A stretch of 52,257 nucleotides of DNA. Origin: Acidimicrobiia bacterium (lineage in GTDB: Bacteria; Actinomycetota; Acidimicrobiia; Spongiisociales; Spongiisociaceae). The notes under the pieces are model-generated. The model was given only the letters and a program-made list of their open reading frames with translations. It made no database searches and had not been told where the DNA came from. Shown here in pieces: positions 42,335 to 49,333 of this stretch; positions within the stretch are counted from its first letter, which is position 1, and every line of letters starts with the position of its first letter. Position numbers and translations under genes: made by a program. The DNA lies in contig WTGI01000017.1 in assembly GCA_011523635.1 (NCBI GenBank), forward strand, positions 1 to 52,257, read 5' to 3'.

Positions 42335-42940
42335 CTAGGCACCGACTCCACGCTTCACCGGCCGGGTAGATCTCCATGAGCTGCTCACTGACCCATCGAG
42401 GAGCGACACGTCCTCGTAGACAGGATCCGACCAACCCCGGAAGGCGTCCACGTCCTCGGTTCGCTCCGTCGAGCCGTCTCCACGGACGTGGGCGACCTCG
42501 ACACCTCGATCGTGCAACACCCGCGTGACGAGCAGGAAGCGATGGCAGCCAGCGGGGTTCTCCTCGCTGCACATGACGACTACGCGGGAGCGCTCCGCCC
42601 GCTCGACCAGCCGGGCCAGACCGGCTTCGAATCTCGGGCTCTCCGCCATCCGTCCGTAGAGCACATGCCCCTCCGGATCGTAGAACCGGTCCCCGTCGGG
42701 CCTCCCGCCGAGTTCTTGACCCAGGAACAGGTACCGGAGACCGGATGCGTGCAGGTCGCGCTCCAGAGACTGCCGGTTGAACTGCGGGTTGAAGCGCGAG
42801 AACGGCGTGGTGCGGACATCGGCCACCGACTCGACCCCGTGCCCTCGGAGGAGCGCCACGAAGACCTCGATCGGATGGGTCGAGTGACCGATGGACAAGA
42901 GAGCCGGCTTACCCGCGCCAGCCGGCTCAGCCTTCTTCAT
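42335..42940 (-). CDS. DUF488 family protein
   Basis: A 201-residue protein with the DUF488 signatures LLSIGHSTHPIEVFVALL, VADVRTTPFSRFNPQFN, LGQELGGRP and the C-terminal VVMCSEENPAGCHRFLL. The conserved cysteines (C in MCSEE and CH in GCHR) and the arginine of DVRT are seen in the family, which has no agreed function. It is 80 bp upstream of the epimerase-SRPBCC gene and 46 bp downstream of the nucleoside hydrolase gene, same direction. The start is the ATG at 42940. Confidence 0.85.
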   Translation of the reverse strand: MKKAEPAGAGKPALLSIGHSTHPIEVFVALLRGHGVESVADVRTTPFSRFNPQFNRQSLERDLHASGLRYLFLGQELGGRPDGDRFYDPEGHVLYGRMAESPRFEAGLARLVERAERSRVVVMCSEENPAGCHRFLLVTRVLHDRGVEVAHVRGDGSTERTEDVDAFRGWSDPVYEDVSLLDGSVSSSWRSTRPVKRGVGA

Positions 42941-42985
42941 ACCGCGCCAAAAAGTGACATACCCATCTGGCGGGATCAGGTCGGC

Positions 42986-44119
42986 CTAGCAGCACTCAGT
43001 TGCCGACGGTACCGGACCGACCCCGTGAGGAAGCTTGTCCACCGCCTTGCTGTGCTGGTCTAGTTTCCGGAAGAAGTCGCGATAGACCGCGTCCCTGTCG
43101 ACGTCGGTGGCCTCGCTCATCAGCGGCCGGCTGGGAAGATGCCTCCACTTGAGATCCCCGTCCAAGGTGGGAGTCGGCACGAAGGCGGTGGGCACCCACG
43201 TGGGATCGATCAGCCATGCGAAGTTGATGAAATCCCAGCACACCCAGGACTGCCCCGGGAAGGGCTCCACGAGCCGTTGTGCCCGGAGGCGGTTGTTGGT
43301 GTACAGGTAGTGGAGGTAGCTGCCTATCTCTCCCCGACCGTTGACCCACCGCTCCGACTCAGGCAAAGACATCACGAGTTGCTCGCCGATGTAGTAGCCC
43401 GGCAGGTACAGGAGCGGAACGCCGGAGTCGAAGAGCAACCGGGAGGCGTGCTGGTCCTGCACCAGGTTCATCGAGGGTGAGTTGCTGAACCTCACGAACG
43501 TCGGGTAGCCGGACGTCCACGACACCACCATCCGGGTGATGATCTCCGGCTCCATCAGCAGAGCCGCGGCGATGTTGGTGACCGCCCCGATCGCCACGAC
43601 ATGGAGCAGCCGGTCGTCGTCCGCCATGGCGGCTTCGATGATCCGCCGGGCGCCTTCGCTGTCCACGATGTCGTCGGGTGACTCCATGAACCGGTCAGCC
43701 CCGCGAAAGGCCACCCCATCCGATGACATGCCAAGCCAGCCCATGAGGGTGCCGATCTCGGCGAACGACATCTCCATACCTTCAGCCGTCGTCTCGAACT
43801 CGACATCCTCGGGGTCGACCCCTGCGGCCCTCAGCCGGTGCAACCAGGCCGCGATGTCGTCAACCTCGCCGGCGGTCGAATGATCGACGTTCGCCCGGGC
43901 CGCCGCCAGCAGGGGCTCCCTGAAGTAGGCCCGCGAGAACGGAGCGGACACGATGGCCTCGATGTCGACACGCTCGGGCGACAGCAGCCCCCAGGTGATG
44001 GCGAACTGGTCATCGACCTCGTTCGCCGCATCGGTGTCGATCACGACCCGAACCCTGCCCGGCTGCGGTGCCAGCATCTCCATGCGCCGCTCGTCGCTGA
44101 TGTGCGGAAACATTGTCAT
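42986..44119 (-). CDS. nucleoside hydrolase-like protein (inosine-uridine hydrolase fold)
   Basis: A 377-residue protein. The N-terminal metal-binding motif is VIDTDAANEVDDQFAI, the variant in which N-E-V-D-D replaces the usual P-G-x-D-D, with the final Asp ligand expected in SPSMNLVQDQHAS. Central strands LLHVVAIGAVTNIAAAL match the N-glycosidase core. The enzyme hydrolyses the N-glycosidic bond of ribonucleosides using a calcium ion. The substrate of this divergent subgroup is unknown. The ATG at 44119 has GGGAG upstream. It marks the left border of the defence region. Confidence 0.8.
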   Translation of the reverse strand: MTMFPHISDERRMEMLAPQPGRVRVVIDTDAANEVDDQFAITWGLLSPERVDIEAIVSAPFSRAYFREPLLAAARANVDHSTAGEVDDIAAWLHRLRAAGVDPEDVEFETTAEGMEMSFAEIGTLMGWLGMSSDGVAFRGADRFMESPDDIVDSEGARRIIEAAMADDDRLLHVVAIGAVTNIAAALLMEPEIITRMVVSWTSGYPTFVRFSNSPSMNLVQDQHASRLLFDSGVPLLYLPGYYIGEQLVMSLPESERWVNGRGEIGSYLHYLYTNNRLRAQRLVEPFPGQSWVCWDFINFAWLIDPTWVPTAFVPTPTLDGDLKWRHLPSRPLMSEATDVDRDAVYRDFFRKLDQHSKAVDKLPHGVGPVPSATECC

Positions 44120-44656
44120 CGCACTCCCGACCTTATCGAATCGGGCTGGTCTCCGGAAGCTCAGCGGACGCAGTCGGAGACAGCGGTACCGAGTCGTTAT
44201 GTAGTAGGACACCGTGGACCACCAACCCAAGAGAATCCCGTCTAACCCCGCCAAGAGGTCCGAGTACTGGTAGGACATCATCTCCTATCAGCCACTTGAG
44301 GTCACAGACCCAATCAATCGCTGTGTCCGCGTCCAAGTCGCAGGACCGCGCCGAGGCGCGAAGAGAGGGAGTCGCCTCGCCAACCTCAGGAGCCCTACCA
44401 CCTGCCGGAACGACAGCTACCGATACACGCCTCCCCTCGCGCGCCATACCCGCGGCTCCGGAGCACCGCCGGGCCAGAAGACCTAACACGCCGACGCAAC
44501 GTGCAAAGGGCGGTATCATCTCCTTGGGGGAAGAGGATGCTCGGCTAGCCTGTATAGTGGCGCTCCCGAAGCAATGTCACTGTACCTTTTTCTGTTCTAT
44601 CGGAATCTTCGACAAGGTTTGCTTCGTATGGACTACATTAAGCGTGGTAGCTAAAG
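44120..44656. other. 537-bp intergenic region at the border of the defence island
   Basis: No convincing gene is seen: the frames in it have arginine-, serine- and proline-rich compositions typical of out-of-frame GC-rich DNA, and one that reaches past 44656 overlaps gajA. Base composition falls toward the right end, from GC-rich to near balanced. No tRNA, direct repeat or attachment site is obvious. A weak gajA promoter candidate lies at 44609-44639. Confidence 0.6.
44609..44639 (+). promoter_or_regulatory. possible gajA promoter
   Basis: TCGACA (44609-44614) and TACATT (44634-44639) are separated by 19 bp. Both match consensus only partly, but the spacing and position about 18 bp before the gajA GTG fit. 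Confidence 0.25.
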
Positions 44657-46264
44657 GTGAAGTTACGGCAAATAACCTGGCAGAACTACCGGCGTCTTCC
44701 GGACGGCCAGATAGATGTACGGAATCACCTCGTTCTAGTCGGACCGAACGACTCAGGGAAGTCGAGTGTCCTGCGAGCAATTGACCTTTGCCTCGGAGTC
44801 TCAGGTGCCCGGCTAACCACTCTCGTTACGGATCGAGACTTCACCGAACTTTCCGTGCCACTAGTACTTCAGGTGGTCTTGGATGGGATTGAGGACGCTG
44901 ACCGTGCTGCGTTCCCCGACGAGATCTCGACTGTGGCTGGAGAGACCCTCACGGTTGCAATTGAAGCTGTGATCGAAGACGGAGACACCGAACAGAAGCA
45001 AGTCCGTCGTTGGTTTCCGGATGCTGGGCACGGGCGATCCCCCACCCGAGTCCAGTTGAGACAGTTTGGCTGGGCCTACGTACCCCCGACACGGTCTCTA
45101 TTCCGGGAACTGGGATCTGGGTCAACGGGCGCAATACGGACACTCCTGTCTTCTGTCGACCTCACCGATGACCAGACTGCCTTCGACGAGGCAGCCGACA
45201 CGTTTCAGAGCGCGTTGCTCGGATCCGCAGCGCTAACGACCTTTCGGACGGAGTTGGCCGGAGCTTTGTCAGGTGCGTTGCCGAGGACGATTTCACCCGA
45301 TGATCTGAAACTCGCAGCGGAGTCCGAACTGCTTGACGACCCGTTGGCGTCCGTCACCGTCGCCCTAACAGATGGAGACTACTCTGCTCCGATCTTGGAG
45401 CAGAGCGATGGGATCCGAGCTCTGACAGTGTTGTCTCTACTTGCCTTGTCGCATCGGACAGCGTCGATCGTTGGTGTAGATGAGCCCGAGCTTCATCTTC
45501 ATTACACAGCACAGCGAGTGATCGCCTCGAAGTTACGAGAAGGGCATGGCCAGCGTGTACTGGTTACTCATTCGCCCGCAATTGTTGGCGAAATGGACCC
45601 ACTTGACATCGTTACGATGAGAGATGATCGCCGACCTCGTCAACTGGGGACGGGAGCGGACATTGCTGAACTCGAGGCCTACACGCGCCATTGGTCGCAC
45701 AACCTCATCGAGCCTCTAACAGCCCGGAGAGTCTTGCTTGTGGAGGGTCCATCGGACCGAATCATCTGCGAACGGGTCGGACAGCTGATTGGTATCGATC
45801 TCAACCGCAAGGGTGTAGCCATCTTCGAGCTAAGCGGATCCGGTCTGTTTGCCCGCGCGTACAGGCTATTCGGGCCGGACGGCTTCGACCTTCCGGTATT
45901 TGGCCTTCTTGACACGGACGCTCGCGACGAGTGGGCGAGGGCTCTAGGTTGCCGACCTGACGAGATTTCCGATAGCGGTCGATTCGAGGTGTGTGACCGT
46001 GACCTTGAGGCTATGTACGTCGATCTCCTCGGCGTTGACCGAACCCTTCAACTCCTCGTCGCTTCCCCGGCTATAAGCCTCTCGGCGATCAGGAGAGCGT
46101 GTGGAGTCGATCTCGCTGATTTGACCGCGGAAGTTCTAGCCGAGTATTGCGGGCACAAGAAAAGGAAGATAAGAGCTTCCCTAGCGATAGCGGCCGGGCT
46201 AGATAGAACAGAGGCCGCGGCCTTGGGCGCGGTGACGAGGATCGTGCGCGCTGTGGGAACATGA
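44657..46264 (+). CDS. gajA: Gabija system endonuclease GajA (OLD-family ATPase-TOPRIM)
   Basis: A 535-residue protein with an ABC-type ATPase and a C-terminal TOPRIM domain. Walker A is GPNDSGKSS (29-37), a degenerate signature is SDGIRAL (250-256), Walker B is VDEPELHLH (274-282) and the H-loop is THSP (304-307). The TOPRIM glutamate is E363 in LLVEGPSD, the acidic pair is D419 and D421 in LLDTDARD, and a basic KKRK (501-504) follows. In characterised GajA the nuclease is inhibited by ATP and becomes active when nucleotides fall during phage infection, then nicks DNA. The GTG start has a weak site. It overlaps gajB by 4 nt (ATGA). An OLD-type nuclease coupled to a UvrD-like helicase is the Gabija definition. 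Confidence 0.88.
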   Translation: MKLRQITWQNYRRLPDGQIDVRNHLVLVGPNDSGKSSVLRAIDLCLGVSGARLTTLVTDRDFTELSVPLVLQVVLDGIEDADRAAFPDEISTVAGETLTVAIEAVIEDGDTEQKQVRRWFPDAGHGRSPTRVQLRQFGWAYVPPTRSLFRELGSGSTGAIRTLLSSVDLTDDQTAFDEAADTFQSALLGSAALTTFRTELAGALSGALPRTISPDDLKLAAESELLDDPLASVTVALTDGDYSAPILEQSDGIRALTVLSLLALSHRTASIVGVDEPELHLHYTAQRVIASKLREGHGQRVLVTHSPAIVGEMDPLDIVTMRDDRRPRQLGTGADIAELEAYTRHWSHNLIEPLTARRVLLVEGPSDRIICERVGQLIGIDLNRKGVAIFELSGSGLFARAYRLFGPDGFDLPVFGLLDTDARDEWARALGCRPDEISDSGRFEVCDRDLEAMYVDLLGVDRTLQLLVASPAISLSAIRRACGVDLADLTAEVLAEYCGHKKRKIRASLAIAAGLDRTEAAALGAVTRIVRAVGT

Positions 46265-47880
46265 CAGTTCCGGCCCCGGATGGCTCGCAGCAGGCGTTCG
46301 CTGAACTACCTCTCGTCAACGTACTTCTGATCGCCCCGGCGGGATGCGGGAAGACCGAGGCATTGGCCTACCGTGCTCGATCGCTCGTAGACAGAGGGTA
46401 TGTAGAGGCTCCGAGGAAGATCCTCGCGCTTTCTTACTCCAACAAGGCAAAAGAGAATCTATCCGGCAGAATGCGCTTGCATTTTGGGCCAAGATGGCGC
46501 GAGCGTGTAACCGTCACGAACTTTCATGGTCTGGCCACAAGGGTTATCCAGAACCATGGTGTCACGATTGGGATCCCGAGAGATGTTGTCCTTCCGAATA
46601 AGGCGTGGCGTGCTCAAAGGCTTCGCGAACTCAACATTGGATACGGAGAAGCACCTTTGTTTGAAGGTGTTCTACGAGCTGCTAAAGCTGATGATGCCGA
46701 CGATGAGGAAGTTCTCAGCAGGATCTACAAGAGCGGTCTGGAGACCGCGATTGAATATGAGGAAGGGCTGCGTCGTGAGAACCGTATTGACTACGACGAC
46801 CAAATACGGCACGCTCAGCGAGTGTTAGCTAACGACGATGTGGCTAGGCTATATATTGCACACTTCTCTTCCGTGATGGTGGACGAGGTTCAGGATCTGT
46901 CGTTGCAACAACTTCGTCTCGTTCACGCTATAGGCAATGACTGTGTCACATATGTGGGAGATCCTGCTCAAGGTATCTACTCATTTGCCGGCGCTGCACC
47001 TGTTGAAGTATTCAAACGTATCCGGACCCGGTCCCCGATCGAGATAGGACTAGACTATTCGTACCGTTCGGCGCCTGCGGTACTCTTCGCGGTAAATGGT
47101 CTGGCTCGCCAAATGGGAACACAAGAGGTACAGTGCGGGCAACCCGATAGATGGTCGGATAACGGGCACGTGGTTCTTCTCCGGAGCTTGGACACTGAAC
47201 AGGAAGCTCTGAAGCTCCTTGACTTCATCGACCACACAGATCTCAATCAAACTATGTCATTCGGTGTCGTCGCGCGAAGGTCAACAAGGCTCAACGACTT
47301 TCGGGCAATCGCTGAACAGCAAGGCCGTGAGTTTACAGACTGGGGAGAGCCTACCCACATTCCTCGCGTCGTTGAGTTGCTACATCATCACCTCCGAGCC
47401 GCCGAGGCGATGGAAGGGAACACGTTGAGATCGTTGGAAGGACTGTGCCACGCGGCCATCGACCCAGCAGATGCCGAGACTCACGATGAGATTGCATCTG
47501 CGTGCGCAGCTCTGCAGGACCTCGTCAACTCCGGCGCCAGCGTCGCGGAGGCCGTAGCAAAGTGTCGAGTAACCCCAACTCACCTAGACCGACCGGTTCC
47601 GCCGGGTGTACACCTCCTAACAGGGCACCTCGGCAAAGGCCAAGAGTTCGACTGGATTGTGGTTGTCGGCCTTGAACAAGGTCACGTACCCGACTTCAGA
47701 AACACGGCCGGACCTGAGTTAGAAGAAGAACTGCGAGTTCTTCATGTGATGGTCTCAAGAGCTCGTCACGGGGTAGTGCTGACATCAGCCGAGAGGACAT
47801 GGACTCGCTTCGGATGGCGCAGTACCAGAGAGTCACAGTGGCTCGGCCTCTTAGCCCCGGCCGTTACGGAGGAGCTATAA
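46261..47880 (+). CDS. gajB: Gabija system helicase-like GajB (UvrD/Rep fold)
   Basis: A 539-residue SF1 helicase-type protein. Walker A is IAPAGCGKT (24-32), motif Ia is ALSYSNKAKENL, Walker B is VDEVQDL (207-213) and motif III is VGDPAQGIYSFAGA. The C-terminal half has HLGKGQEFDWIVVVGL and VMVSRARHGVVLTSAE (motifs V and VI). It is slightly longer than GajB of known systems (about 490-500). GajB is an ATP-hydrolysing partner that is recruited to GajA. Its ATG overlaps the gajA stop. Codon use and base composition are less GC-rich than upstream, which fits acquisition by transfer. Confidence 0.87.
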   Translation: MTVPAPDGSQQAFAELPLVNVLLIAPAGCGKTEALAYRARSLVDRGYVEAPRKILALSYSNKAKENLSGRMRLHFGPRWRERVTVTNFHGLATRVIQNHGVTIGIPRDVVLPNKAWRAQRLRELNIGYGEAPLFEGVLRAAKADDADDEEVLSRIYKSGLETAIEYEEGLRRENRIDYDDQIRHAQRVLANDDVARLYIAHFSSVMVDEVQDLSLQQLRLVHAIGNDCVTYVGDPAQGIYSFAGAAPVEVFKRIRTRSPIEIGLDYSYRSAPAVLFAVNGLARQMGTQEVQCGQPDRWSDNGHVVLLRSLDTEQEALKLLDFIDHTDLNQTMSFGVVARRSTRLNDFRAIAEQQGREFTDWGEPTHIPRVVELLHHHLRAAEAMEGNTLRSLEGLCHAAIDPADAETHDEIASACAALQDLVNSGASVAEAVAKCRVTPTHLDRPVPPGVHLLTGHLGKGQEFDWIVVVGLEQGHVPDFRNTAGPELEEELRVLHVMVSRARHGVVLTSAERTWTRFGWRSTRESQWLGLLAPAVTEEL

Positions 47881-48053
47881 CTGGACGGTGTCGTCCTAGT
47901 GACCTCACACCAACCGAGCCGCCCGCCCCCGAACGCACGTAAGACACTACGTTGTCCCATATTTCATTGTTTTCCGCCTTAGCAGATTCCTCAACAGCAC
48001 CCTCATGTATAACCAAGTCGTAGATCATAACATTCATGACGCACATGTTGCTT

Positions 48054-48485
48054 TCAGATATCGCCATGACTCTCATAGTATCTGGCTCTCTCGACCGCTT
48101 CCGAAATTGCCCTGAAAGCAACTGTATCGAAATCGACAGTAGTAGCACCCGCCCGCAACCCTTCTAGATCAATTGCTGCCACCTCACGCAGTGCGTCTCC
48201 AAGGTACTGAGGGTAGGTCACCACCAATCCTGGATGCTGGACCTGTACTTGCTCCATTTCTTGCCGGTACTGACCTAAAGCAATGTATGCACCTTCCAAA
48301 ATCGGCTTAGCATCCTGAATAACATGGTCAGATCGTTCCAGCACTGTGAACATAATCACATTTCCCACCGACGATGACTCAAAGAGCGCGCCAGAAAGAT
48401 TACTCTCAAGGCGGCGAAGGCTCTTGGCGGCATCCTTGAATACCATCTCGCACAATCTTAATCGATTTACTTCTGAGTTAGTCAT
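48054..48485 (-). CDS. unknown 143-residue protein in the defence island
   Basis: A soluble, mostly helical protein I do not recognise; it begins MTNSEVNRLRLCEMVFKDAA. ATG at 48485 is preceded by AGGAG. It points toward gajB (convergent), in the most AT-rich part of the window. Nothing in it suggests a nuclease, a Walker motif or a membrane segment. Its position between Gabija and the restriction genes makes a defence or accessory role possible, but that is only context. Confidence 0.55.
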   Translation of the reverse strand: MTNSEVNRLRLCEMVFKDAAKSLRRLESNLSGALFESSSVGNVIMFTVLERSDHVIQDAKPILEGAYIALGQYRQEMEQVQVQHPGLVVTYPQYLGDALREVAAIDLEGLRAGATTVDFDTVAFRAISEAVERARYYESHGDI

Positions 48486-48589
48486 ATTGACTCCTGTATG
48501 TTAATCGTTGCACGATGTACACATCTATATTTGAGCGTGAACTACCTAGCACAGATCCTCCCGCGCCGGATCGTGCACCTCCGGAATTG

Positions 48590-49333
48590 CTACATGATTG
48601 AGCCGAGCCAGACATGCTTGCCTGCGGCGGCGAGGGCGGTCCTGTGCGTCTCGTAGGCGGGCATTAGGCGGTCGACTATGGACCAGAACTTGGGGGTGTG
48701 GTTGAGTTCGCGGAGGTGGGCTAGTTCGTGGACTAGGACGTAGTCGATGAGGGTTGGGGGGAGCTGGAGGGTGGCCCAGTGGATGTTGATGTGTTGGGGG
48801 CCGTCGGTGGGGCGGGCTGAGCCCCAACGGAAACCAAGATCGCGGACCTCTACGGTCACGGATTCTTCTCCGAGGCGGGCGGCCCAGGGGCGTATTCGCT
48901 TGCGGAGCCACTTGGTGCCGACTTCGGTGTACCAGCGTTGCATGGCCTCGGCGCCGTGAGCGATCTGGTCCGACGGGAGGTGGAAGCGGCCTCGGTCGAG
49001 GCGGACGCCGGTTCCGTCTGGGGTGATGGCGAGTCGGTAGCTGCGGCCTAGGTGGGAGAAGCCCTCCCCCGCAACGAACCGCTTGAGGACTGGGGGGCCG
49101 GACAGGGCGTCCTTTTCGATCAGCTTGCGGTAGACCCATTGGCGCTTGGCTTTGACGAAATCGGTAGCTCGTTCGATCGTCACGGCGGGCGGGGCCTTGA
49201 GCACTAGGGAGGCGTCGCGTTCGACCACGATCTCGATCGTCGTTCGTTCGCGGGGTGGGGCCACTTTGAAGAGGAGGTCGCCGACGACCAGTTCGGGGAG
49301 GTCGTGGAGTGCCGCTACAGCCGCGACTGTCAT
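48590..49333 (-). CDS. YgjP-like M48-type metallopeptidase (DUF45) linked to type I restriction
   Basis: A 247-residue protein. The zinc motif HELAHLRELNH (HExxH plus the downstream histidine) is followed by TPKFWSIVDRLMP, the YgjP/DUF45 signature. Upstream are KAKRQWVYRKLI and FRWGSARPTDGPQHINIHWATLQLP. Such genes are often next to hsdR in type I restriction-modification operons, but their role there is unclear. Its ATG overlaps the hsdR stop by 4 nt, so it is co-translated with it. Confidence 0.87.
   Translation of the reverse strand: MTVAAVAALHDLPELVVGDLLFKVAPPRERTTIEIVVERDASLVLKAPPAVTIERATDFVKAKRQWVYRKLIEKDALSGPPVLKRFVAGEGFSHLGRSYRLAITPDGTGVRLDRGRFHLPSDQIAHGAEAMQRWYTEVGTKWLRKRIRPWAARLGEESVTVEVRDLGFRWGSARPTDGPQHINIHWATLQLPPTLIDYVLVHELAHLRELNHTPKFWSIVDRLMPAYETHRTALAAAGKHVWLGSIM

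Noticed and set aside
44113-44784. Frame of 223 codons upstream of gajA
   Set aside because: Ser, Arg and Pro rich with no domain, and it overlaps gajA in another frame.
47864-48148. Leftward frame of 94 codons overlapping the ends of gajB and the 143-residue gene
   Set aside because: It overlaps both neighbours, has no good ribosome-binding site and no domain. A short downstream gene starting near 48070 is possible, but evidence is too weak.
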